Of a stretch of 6,317 bases of DNA, positions 1 through 5,272 are shown piece by piece. Source of the stretch: Clostridiales bacterium (GTDB taxonomy: Bacteria > Bacillota_A > Clostridia > Peptostreptococcales > Anaerovoracaceae); NCBI GenBank assembly GCA_015058265.1, contig SVCR01000103.1, positions 1-6,317 on the forward strand, in the 5' to 3' direction. Both the position numbers and the translations under genes were made by a program. The notes under the pieces are model-generated. The model was not told the origin of the DNA, searched no databases, and worked only from the letters and a program-made list of their open reading frames with translations. The stretch's first letter is position 1. The number at the start of each line of letters is the position of its first letter.

Positions 1-143
1 GAAAGCCTCGTAGCATATACAAGATAGACCAAAATAGAACCGTGGGGCACACGGGGATAGCTCGTTGATACTCAGCTCGTTAGAGCCGTTGAGCGAGAAG
101 CCCCCACCTCAAGAAAATATTCTAGGTGGTGGGAGTATGTCAC
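1..143 (+). mobile_element. Right end of an IS200/IS605-family insertion sequence (partial)
   Basis: Only the right end of the element lies in the window; the rest is to the left. The signs are a short tnpB-like C-terminal reading frame overlapping a chain of hairpins, ending in a long subterminal stem-loop (arms 101-109 and 124-133, one bulged T at 130) and then the tetranucleotide TCAC at 140-143. IS200/IS605 elements have subterminal hairpins instead of terminal inverted repeats and are cut at a tetranucleotide beside the hairpin, which is why the boundary is placed after C143. The exact boundary and the subgroup (IS605 or tnpB-only IS1341) cannot be fixed without the left end. The identification rests on remembered family features, not on a database match. 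Confidence 0.6.
1..143 (+). ncRNA. OmegaRNA (TnpB guide RNA) scaffold, 3' portion
   Basis: The sequence folds into consecutive hairpins on the plus strand. They are CCGTG/CACGG at 40-44 and 50-54; an outer stem CTCGTT/AGCGAG at 61-66 and 92-97 enclosing GCTC-GTTA-GAGC at 75-86; and CCCCCACCT/AGGTGG(T)GGG at 101-109 and 124-133. IS200/IS605 omegaRNAs overlap the tnpB 3' end, finish at the element's right end, and take the following roughly 16 nt of flanking DNA as guide. Here the guide would start at about 144 and read TGCCTAATGCGCTGAG, which is the antisense of the end of the neighbouring methyltransferase gene. The 5' end of the RNA is probably outside the window or inside tnpB. Structure is seen; the function is inferred from family knowledge. 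Confidence 0.5.
3..68 (+). CDS. tnpB: TnpB (RNA-guided nuclease of IS200/IS605), last 21 codons
   Basis: This is the 3' tail of a reading frame entering from the left and ending at TGA 66-68. The visible peptide ends YKIDQNRTVGHTGIAR. The core NRTVGHTGIA resembles the NTVGHT-type tail that I recall from TnpB proteins of gut Firmicutes, which lies after the catalytic RuvC and zinc-finger parts. None of the catalytic residues (RuvC acidic residues, CxxC pairs) are in view, so activity cannot be judged. The frame overlaps the structured 3' RNA, as tnpB genes normally overlap their omegaRNA. A second frame (codons from position 1, stop at 25-27) is also open but has no recognisable tail. The fragment is short, so confidence is moderate. 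Confidence 0.45.
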   Translation, partial: KPRSIYKIDQNRTVGHTGIAR

Positions 144-146
144 TGC

Positions 147-1937
147 CTAATGCGCTGAGAGCATGCTGATCGCTTTGCGGGCTGCAGCTGCAGCGTCAGG
201 AGTATACGCATCGGCTCCGACTTGATCGCAGAAGTCCTGAGTCACAGGGGCGCCGCCGATAAGTATTTTGACTTTGTCCCTGATGCCCTTATCTGATGCT
301 TCCCTGACGACATTCGCTATCTCGCCCATGCTGGTAGTGAGAAGGGTAGAACAAGCTATGATATCACATTGCTGCTCGATAGCGGTTTCTACAAATTCTT
401 CAGCACTGACATCACATCCAGCATCTATCACTTCAAGACCGCTTCCTTCCATCATTATCTTGACAAGATTCTTTCCGATATCATGAAGGTCACCCTTGAC
501 CGTGCCGAGAACGACACGTCCGGCAGGTCCATCTGCTGATGCTTGTGCAAGCAGAGGTTTCAGGACATCCGTCGCAGCTGACATGCATGAAGCCGCTCGC
601 AGCATTTCAGGAACGAAGACTTCGCCTCGGGAGAAGTCTTCACCGAGCTCGTTCATCCCGCGGATCAGTCCGTCGGTAAGTACCGATCCTGCGTCTATGC
701 CGGCATCAAGAGCTGATCTTACGGCCTTAAGGGTCATGTCGACATCACCGTCCCGGAGTGCTTCGGATACTTCAGAAAGAGATCTGCTTGCAGGTGAGGC
801 CGCAGTACTCTTCGCAGCATCTGGTGATAACCTGTCTGATGCTTCTTCTTCACTTCCGCCATTCACAGAGTCAGCGGATCGGGAAATGACCCGTACCGGT
901 GATGTGCGTTCACCATTCGGCCTCGCTGTATATCGAGGAAGGTGATAGGTACTGTTGTATTTTATTATCTCATCATCGATGAAAGGATCTACATGTTTAT
1001 AGACTGTCCCGGCCAGACCGTAGGTGATCGACGGGATGTAATGACCGCCCGGGCAGTATTCCCTTAGTGCAGCTCTTACATATTCACGTATCTCAGCTTC
1101 TTCAGCATCGGATCGGTCGATAGCTGCGCCGATCCCGCCCATCAGGACCAGTTTGCCCTTGAGATGCTCCTGGAGGGCAGGGATGTTGTTCTCAGGCAAA
1201 GTCCCTTGCCATACCTGGATACCGATCTCTGCCATGTCATCGACAATAGGCACGAGATAGGAGTCTGCGTGATGTATGGCTATGACGCCTCTTGAACGTA
1301 TGTATCCGTAGAACCTGCGATATGGTTCTTTATAGAATTCGCGCCACATGTCAGGTTTCATGAACAGGGCATCCTTAGTGCCCCAGTCATCATGTGAGAA
1401 GATCGCATCCGGATGGAGATTGTCTATCAGCAGCTTGACATAGGCGATCCTGTAATCTGTTATGCACTCGATCAGTTCATGCATCTCCTGAGGATGGTCA
1501 TACAGGTTGGTCAGTACCTCCTGAAAAGGCATGAGGAAATGACACTGCTCGAAAATTCCGGTGCCCATGAAACCCGCAACCAGGCGCTCACTGCCAGCTC
1601 TCTCTCTGACCTTGGTTCTGAAGGTTTCCCATGCTGAAGGGTCGCTGCAGTTGCTGACGATATCCGGCACATTGACATAATCGCGCCAGCGGGTGATGTC
1701 CTTGATGACTTTGGTCTCCTCAGTAACGTGCGGCATCGAGCCCGGTGCATCGGCCGGCCACTCGATGATCGTTCCCCAGCGGTCGGTTATCGTGGCACCC
1801 GGTCTTCTCCCCTGATGGAGGTAAGCTCCTATCGGATCGCCGAGAGCCATCTCAAGCGCCTCATACTGGATGAGCTGTCTTTCCGGCCTGCCGTCAGGCT
1901 TAAGTAATTCAAGAAATATCTCTTTTGCTGTTGCCAT
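147..1937 (-). CDS. UroD-type methyltransferase fused to a corrinoid (B12-binding) protein
   Basis: This is a probable cytosolic corrinoid-dependent methyltransferase with two partners in one chain of 596 aa. Residues about 1-335 form a uroporphyrinogen-decarboxylase-like TIM barrel of the methyltransferase branch (MtaA/MtbA relatives), with SHDDWG at 181-186, IHHADSY at 221-227 and GGIG at 267-270. Residues about 335-385 are a Ser/Ala/Asp/Glu-rich linker. Residues about 386-465 are the helical corrinoid cap domain. Residues about 470-592 are the Rossmann-type cobalamin domain with the base-off motif D483-x-H485-x-x-G488 (GDLHDIGKN). MtaA/MtbA-type enzymes normally use an HxC...C zinc site. 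Here the aligned positions read HHAD and SITYG without cysteine, so thiol (coenzyme M-like) activation is unlikely and the substrate is unknown. The usual arrangement is separate genes for the barrel and corrinoid proteins. The start at 1937 follows a run of eight G. The gene lies 115 bp after the DUF2284 gene on the same strand. The domain calls are firm; the reaction is inference. Confidence 0.9.
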   Translation of the reverse strand: MATAKEIFLELLKPDGRPERQLIQYEALEMALGDPIGAYLHQGRRPGATITDRWGTIIEWPADAPGSMPHVTEETKVIKDITRWRDYVNVPDIVSNCSDPSAWETFRTKVRERAGSERLVAGFMGTGIFEQCHFLMPFQEVLTNLYDHPQEMHELIECITDYRIAYVKLLIDNLHPDAIFSHDDWGTKDALFMKPDMWREFYKEPYRRFYGYIRSRGVIAIHHADSYLVPIVDDMAEIGIQVWQGTLPENNIPALQEHLKGKLVLMGGIGAAIDRSDAEEAEIREYVRAALREYCPGGHYIPSITYGLAGTVYKHVDPFIDDEIIKYNSTYHLPRYTARPNGERTSPVRVISRSADSVNGGSEEEASDRLSPDAAKSTAASPASRSLSEVSEALRDGDVDMTLKAVRSALDAGIDAGSVLTDGLIRGMNELGEDFSRGEVFVPEMLRAASCMSAATDVLKPLLAQASADGPAGRVVLGTVKGDLHDIGKNLVKIMMEGSGLEVIDAGCDVSAEEFVETAIEQQCDIIACSTLLTTSMGEIANVVREASDKGIRDKVKILIGGAPVTQDFCDQVGADAYTPDAAAAARKAISMLSAH

Positions 1938-1944
1938 ATATGAT

Positions 1945-1952
1945 CCCCCCCC
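1945..1952 (-). promoter_or_regulatory. Poly-G ribosome binding site of the fusion gene
   Basis: On the minus strand an uninterrupted run of eight G, followed by A, sits 7 nt before the ATG at 1937. It is the only purine-rich stretch in ribosome-binding position, so it must act as the Shine-Dalgarno sequence if this start is right. Other genes in the window use more ordinary AAGGAG or AAAGGA type sites. Confidence 0.5.
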
Positions 1953-1997
1953 AATATATCAAATCACTTCAATGCACGGTAGAAATATGTATGTCAG

Positions 1998-2039
1998 TCA
2001 CTATGACCGCTTGTAATGACTCAAAAGTGTTCGTAGTGA
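1998..2039. repeat. Intergenic hairpin between the DUF2284 and fusion genes
   Basis: An imperfect inverted repeat has arms 1998-2012 and 2025-2039 and a 12-nt loop (2013-2024). Read as plus-strand RNA, 14 of 15 positions pair, two of them as G-U, with one C/U mismatch at 2007/2030. Read as minus-strand RNA, the direction of the flanking genes, the two G-U pairs become A-C mismatches. No T-run follows on either side, so it is not a standard terminator. It could be an mRNA-processing or stabilising element between the two genes, or a protein-binding dyad. No convincing promoter is seen in the rest of the 115-bp gap. Confidence 0.4.
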
Positions 2040-2052
2040 AACCTATCTGTGA

Positions 2053-2613
2053 TCAGTCAATAAGTATGCAGGAAGTGAAGGTGACCGTCTGCGGGCCGTA
2101 GTTGTAATCAAGACCGGACTTTCTGCATACATCGTTGATGATAAGGCCGTAAGCTTCCATTGAAATTATCAGCCTGGAAGGGTGACGGCATGGCCTGTCC
2201 GGATAAGTGCATTTACTGCATATCGTGCATGCTCCTGCTCCCATCGGCAGACATCCGGGAAAAAGCGTTCTGATCTGCCTGACGTATTTCTCGAAGTTAG
2301 CGACATGCACGCGGTTAGTGTCTCTTATGGAATGATAATCGACTTCCCGCCTCATCTTCCCGGTAGTCTGAACGATGATACCGCGATGGTATTTCGAGGC
2401 TTTGGCCGCAGATAATTCCAGAGATCCGACTGCAGGCGGGCAGCTCCAGCTCCGGCCGTAGCTCCTGCATTGATCGGCAGAGCACATATCTCTGACCTCC
2501 TGCCTGAACTCCAGCGCGGACATATTCAGCTCTCCGGAACTTGTAAAACCGGCTTCCACTGCCAGCTGTTCAAGATCGCTGATGCTAATTTCTCCGGCAT
2601 GATTTATTATCAT
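2053..2613 (-). CDS. DUF2284-family cysteine-rich metal-binding protein
   Basis: The protein has 186 aa and belongs to the DUF2284 group of predicted metal-binding proteins, whose function is not established. Two cysteine clusters are visible. The first is C44, C49 and C58, the last within SWSCPP. The second is CX2CX2CX6C at C129, C132, C135 and C142 (CTICSKCTYPDRPCRHP), which resembles a [4Fe-4S] ligand set. The family signature SMEAYG is at 151-156. No signal peptide or membrane segment is seen, so it is probably cytosolic. The frame stays open to an ATG at 2811, but the start at 2613 is chosen because AAGGAG (2628-2623 on the minus strand) lies 9 nt before it and the upstream 66 residues run back over the divergent gene. 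It is the first gene of the minus-strand cluster and is followed by the UroD-corrinoid fusion, which suggests an electron-transfer or activation role; that role is inference only. Confidence 0.85.
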   Translation of the reverse strand: MIINHAGEISISDLEQLAVEAGFTSSGELNMSALEFRQEVRDMCSADQCRSYGRSWSCPPAVGSLELSAAKASKYHRGIIVQTTGKMRREVDYHSIRDTNRVHVANFEKYVRQIRTLFPGCLPMGAGACTICSKCTYPDRPCRHPSRLIISMEAYGLIINDVCRKSGLDYNYGPQTVTFTSCILID

Positions 2614-2630
2614 GTTTACAGACTCCTTGT

Positions 2631-2658
2631 TTGATTTAGTATCCCTTTTTGGTATATT
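2631..2658 (+). promoter_or_regulatory. Promoter for the homocysteine methyltransferase-cbiK genes
   Basis: TTGATT (2631-2636) and TATATT (2653-2658) are separated by 16 nt and point to the gene starting at 2707, with a leader of about 40 nt. The -10 box overlaps the -10 box of the divergent promoter by three bases, so both promoters are unlikely to be occupied at the same time. Confidence 0.5.
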
Positions 2659-2684
2659 GTAGGCAATGGGAGTTAAATTGGCAA
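2656..2684 (-). promoter_or_regulatory. Promoter for the DUF2284-fusion gene cluster
   Basis: On the minus strand TTGCCA (2684-2679) and TACAAT (2661-2656) are separated by 17 nt, a good sigma-A type match. Transcription would start near 2649 and give a leader of about 36 nt. Its -10 box shares bases with the -10 box of the opposing promoter. Confidence 0.55.
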
Positions 2685-2706
2685 GAAGAAAGGGAAAGGG
2701 AACAAA

Positions 2707-3924
2707 ATGGAATTGTATTTTCCGCTTGTCCTTGACGGCGCTAATGGGACTGAGCTGCAGAAAAGAGGATATGACGGCAGCGTATGCACTGAGGCATGGG
2801 TGCTGGAGCATCCTGATATCATGGAGCAGCTTCAGCGAGAGTACATAGCGGCCGGAAGCGATATAGTTTACGCGCCTACCTTCGGGGCCAACAGGATCAA
2901 GCTTGAGGAAAACGGTATTTTCAATCAGGTCGGACGATTCAACAGAGAACTTGCAGCAATATCAAAGAAGGCTGCAGGTGGTACAGCTCTGGTAGCCGGG
3001 GATATCGCTACAACAGGCAAATTCCTTGAGCCGCTGGGAGATATGACATTCGAAGAACTCTATGAAGTATATCTGGAGCAGGCGGAGGCACTCGAAGAGG
3101 CAGGAGTGGATATGTATGCCATCGAAACTATCATGACCGTTCCTGACGCAAGAGCAGCCCTTCTTGCGGTGAAGTCGATAAGTGATAAGCCGGTGCTCGT
3201 CTCTTTCACATGCGATGAGAACGGAAGGACTCTGACAGGTACCGATGTCTGCGCAGCGCTTGTGATATTGCAGAGTATGGGTGCAGATGCTTTTGGCCTC
3301 AACTGCAGTACCGGACCGGATGAGATGCTGATGCAGTTCAGGAGGCTTAAAGAATTCGCTGAGGTTCCGCTGGCAGTCAAGCCTAACGCGGGACTTCCTG
3401 AATCAGTTGACGGCAGGACTGTATATAATTGCAGCCCTGATGAATTCGTTAAGCATACGAGAGACTTCAGTGAAAGCGGGGCAGCAATGTTCGGCGGATG
3501 CTGCGGGACAGGGCCGGAGCATATAAAGTCTGTCAGGGAGTCGCTGGACGGCTTTGAACTGCGTAAACCCGAGCCTGCTCATGCTGACAGCATAGTCTGT
3601 GCTACGGAAAAGGATGTATTTGTAATAGATGGAGAGATCACAGCAGAAACGGTCATTGACTGCGGACCGGAGCTGGAATCGGATATCAAGAAGGCCAACA
3701 GGAGCGACGAAGAGGTAATAGTTATAAGGATCACCGGTGAAGCGGATCTTGATGAATTCGGGATGGCTCAGTATGCTGTCAGGAAGCCCCTGTGCCTGAT
3801 GTGTGAAGATGCTGAGCTGCTTGAAAGAGCATTGAGGCTGTATCAGGGCAGAGCGATCTATTCAGGAGAAATTGGTACTGATGAGCTGGCTCCGCTCGTT
3901 CGCAAATACGGACTGATCATCTGA
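2707..3924 (+). CDS. Homocysteine S-methyltransferase domain protein with extra C-terminal domain
   Basis: The protein has 405 aa. Residues about 1-285 are a MetH/BHMT-type homocysteine-binding TIM barrel, which binds zinc and transfers a methyl group to homocysteine to make methionine. The signs are LDGANGTELQ at 9-18, TFGANR at 58-63, GLNC ending in C200, and GGCCGTGP with C265 and C266, giving the full three-cysteine zinc site. The methyl donor is not shown. The C-terminal about 115 residues are not part of the barrel. Residues 361-390 (PLCLMCEDAE...GRAIYSGEIG) resemble the end of a MetH-type pterin-binding barrel, where a P-L-x-I-D-T/S-x-D pattern is followed by ALRxYxGR, but the domain is too short to be complete and the acidic and asparagine pterin ligands are not evident. 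There is no cobalamin domain in this chain; the divergent neighbour has one. ATG 2707 follows AAAGGG at 2695-2700, and cbiK is 77 bp downstream on the same strand. Confidence 0.88.
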   Translation: MELYFPLVLDGANGTELQKRGYDGSVCTEAWVLEHPDIMEQLQREYIAAGSDIVYAPTFGANRIKLEENGIFNQVGRFNRELAAISKKAAGGTALVAGDIATTGKFLEPLGDMTFEELYEVYLEQAEALEEAGVDMYAIETIMTVPDARAALLAVKSISDKPVLVSFTCDENGRTLTGTDVCAALVILQSMGADAFGLNCSTGPDEMLMQFRRLKEFAEVPLAVKPNAGLPESVDGRTVYNCSPDEFVKHTRDFSESGAAMFGGCCGTGPEHIKSVRESLDGFELRKPEPAHADSIVCATEKDVFVIDGEITAETVIDCGPELESDIKKANRSDEEVIVIRITGEADLDEFGMAQYAVRKPLCLMCEDAELLERALRLYQGRAIYSGEIGTDELAPLVRKYGLII

Positions 3925-3990
3925 TTTATTGTATTAATATTTAAAGGCTTGTTTTTTGAACCGGAGAATCCCAATCGGATATGGATAGAC

Positions 3991-3996
3991 AAAGGA
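3991..3996 (+). promoter_or_regulatory. Ribosome binding site deciding the cbiK start
   Basis: AAAGGA lies 5 nt before the ATG at 4002. The only site for the alternative upstream ATG at 3981 is GGAGA (3963-3967), 13 nt away and too distant. This favours the shorter protein. Confidence 0.5.
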
Positions 3997-4001
3997 CAGA
4001 G

Positions 4002-4799
4002 ATGTGCAATAAAGAACTGCTCGTCGTGAGCTTCGGAACGACATCTGCCGAAAGCCGCGAGCTGAATATCGGAGCCGTTGAGGATGCTATAGAAGCAGCC
4101 GTTGGCGACGAATACAATGTACGAAGATGTTTTACCTCTCAGATGATAATAAACATCATCAAGAAGAGGGAAGGAGTAGAAACAGATACTGTTGCAGAGG
4201 CTGTGGATCGTGCTGAGAGAAATGGAATAAGAGAACTCGTGGTCCAGCCGACACATCTGATGAACGGTCTTGAGTATGACAAGCTGAAGCGCATTCTGGA
4301 AGATCGCAGAGCTTCATTCGAAAGAGTCTCACTCGGTGATCCGCTGCTCACTTCGGAAGAGGATCTGAAGAGGGTGGCTAAGGCCCTCGTGAAAGCTTCT
4401 GAAGGATATGATGACGGAAGAACTGCCTTCGTCTTCATGGGACATGGTACTGAAGCTGCTTCCAACGACGTTTACAACAAGATGCAGAGAGTACTCGACT
4501 CTATGGGAAGGAAAAACTTCTATATCGGAACAGTCGAGGCTAAGCCGTCTCTTGAGGATGTTATAGCTGCTGTCAAGGGCGGCAGCTGCAGCAGAGTAGT
4601 TCTGAGACCCCTGATGCTCGTAGCAGGTAATCATGCCATCAATGACATGTCATCGCCGGATGATCCGGATTCGTGGTATTCGAGATTCAGTGCTGAAGGC
4701 TACAGGACGATATGTGTTATAGAAGGACTCGGGCAGCTGCCTGACATCAGGGATATATATGTTGATCATGCGTCAAGAGCTATAACATTTGAGAACTAG
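4002..4799 (+). CDS. cbiK: Cytosolic CbiK-type sirohydrochlorin cobaltochelatase
   Basis: The protein has 265 aa, close to the roughly 260-270 aa of class II CbiK chelatases. These insert Co2+ into sirohydrochlorin (or factor II) without ATP, an early step of the anaerobic cobalamin route. The N-terminal strand LLVVSFGTT (6-14) is typical. Conserved blocks hold the likely metal-site histidines: H85 in QPTHLMNG, H148 in FMGHGT and H211 in VAGNHAINDM. The chain consists of two similar alpha/beta halves. There is no signal sequence, so it acts in the cytosol. ATG 4002 is preferred over 3981, which would add seven residues, because of the better spaced ribosome site and because it places the LVVSFG strand at the expected distance. 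No terminator or clear promoter is seen in the 77-bp gap after the homocysteine methyltransferase gene, so the two are probably co-transcribed. No cobalamin riboswitch precedes this copy. Confidence 0.9.
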   Translation: MCNKELLVVSFGTTSAESRELNIGAVEDAIEAAVGDEYNVRRCFTSQMIINIIKKREGVETDTVAEAVDRAERNGIRELVVQPTHLMNGLEYDKLKRILEDRRASFERVSLGDPLLTSEEDLKRVAKALVKASEGYDDGRTAFVFMGHGTEAASNDVYNKMQRVLDSMGRKNFYIGTVEAKPSLEDVIAAVKGGSCSRVVLRPLMLVAGNHAINDMSSPDDPDSWYSRFSAEGYRTICVIEGLGQLPDIRDIYVDHASRAITFEN

Positions 4800-4841
4800 A
4801 AGCTCTCGGATATTTTGTTTTTCAATAGGAAATTGCTTAGC

Positions 4842-4870
4842 TTGATACACTTTTTTCGCAATGCTAAAAT
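4842..4870 (+). promoter_or_regulatory. Promoter of the riboswitch-lipoprotein transcript
   Basis: TTGATA (4842-4847) and TAAAAT (4865-4870) are separated by 17 nt, with TG at 4862-4863 forming an extended -10. This is the best promoter in the window. The start would be near 4877, about 25 nt before the riboswitch. No convincing terminator hairpin for cbiK is visible between 4800 and this promoter. Confidence 0.65.
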
Positions 4871-4896
4871 GGTTCTGCACTGCGAATCATTTTAAC
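4863..4896. promoter_or_regulatory. Inverted repeat over the -10 box, candidate operator
   Basis: Two 13-nt arms (4863-4875 and 4884-4896) are separated by 8 nt. The left arm GCTAAAATGGTTC and the reverse complement of the right arm, GTTAAAATGATTC, agree at 11 of 13 positions. The repeat begins in the extended -10 and runs past the predicted start site. Since the predicted start lies in its centre, it is more likely a DNA-binding site for a dimeric repressor than an RNA hairpin. The regulator is unknown. Confidence 0.45.
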
Positions 4897-4901
4897 AAAA
4901 G

Positions 4902-5074
4902 AAGTATTCGGTGCCTCTTTTTCAAGAGGAGAATAGGGAAGCAGGTGAGAATCCTGCGCGATCCCGTCACTGTGATAGAGCGTGTCAGTCCATTATGTCA
5001 CTGGTATGTGCCAAGCATCCCGGGAAGGCGGACTGATATGATATGTTCTTCAGCCAGGAGACCTGCCGATACTT
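4902..5074 (+). promoter_or_regulatory. Cobalamin riboswitch
   Basis: The conserved parts of the cobalamin aptamer appear in order. P1 is AAGTAT (4902-4907) pairing with ATACTT (5069-5074). GGTGCC at 4910-4915 is followed by a hairpin CCTCTT/AAGAGG (4914-4929). AATAGGGAA leads into GCAGG-TGAGAAT-CCTGC (4941-4957). GATCCCGTCACTGT is at 4960-4973. A peripheral helix pairs TCAGTCC (4985-4991) with GGACTGA (5030-5036). The B12 box GCCAGGAGACCTGCC is at 5053-5067. The spacing is right throughout. It lies upstream of the CbiK-like lipoprotein gene and should lower its expression when cobalamin is plentiful. The subclass (adenosyl- or aquo-cobalamin) is not certain, although the large peripheral region suggests the adenosyl type. 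Confidence 0.95.
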
Positions 5075-5163
5075 GTATACAGGAGACTGTTCGCATTTGA
5101 CCTGCAGTGCTATCGGTCATGTGTGCGGTTTCCCGATCACGAGGAATTGGTCGTACAGTATAA

Positions 5164-5262
5164 GGATCATTGATCCGGGAATCTGAACACCTTTTTGCCG
5201 TGATTGGTAAGAAGGCTTTTTTTACGGAAAGCCTGAATTACTTCATTATCATTGGAAAAAGG
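5164..5262 (+). promoter_or_regulatory. Leader between riboswitch and lipoprotein gene, possible expression platform
   Basis: This leader contains a small palindrome GGATC-ATT-GATCC (5164-5176) and a 7-bp hairpin AGGCTTT/AAAGCCT (5213-5219 and 5228-5234) that is not followed by a T-run. CCTTTTT at 5190-5196 can pair with AAAAAGG at 5256-5262, which contains the start of the ribosome binding site of the next gene. With no intrinsic terminator visible, control at the level of translation by hiding the ribosome site is the simplest reading. The stretch 5075-5163 shows nothing I can name. Confidence 0.35.
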
Positions 5263-5272
5263 AGAAAACAAA

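Noticed and set aside
101..133. Stem-loop as a terminator for the minus-strand fusion gene
   Set aside because: No T-run follows the stem on the minus strand (it continues CTTCTCGCTC), and the stem fits better as the right-end hairpin of the insertion sequence.
2614..2811. 66-residue upstream extension of the DUF2284 protein to ATG 2811
   Set aside because: It would cross both divergent promoters and the beginning of the homocysteine methyltransferase gene, and a strong AAGGAG site serves the internal ATG at 2613.
3060..3380. 106-aa minus-strand open frame inside the homocysteine methyltransferase gene
   Set aside because: It is the antisense shadow of a clearly conserved gene; its Ser/Ala-rich composition is typical of such shadows.
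4861..5100. 79-aa plus-strand open frame
   Set aside because: It lies on the cobalamin riboswitch, whose conserved RNA elements explain the sequence; the peptide has no recognisable features and no ribosome site.
5213..5234. AGGCTTT/AAAGCCT hairpin as the riboswitch terminator
   Set aside because: The T-run lies inside the arm and loop and not after the stem; what follows is GAATTACTTC.
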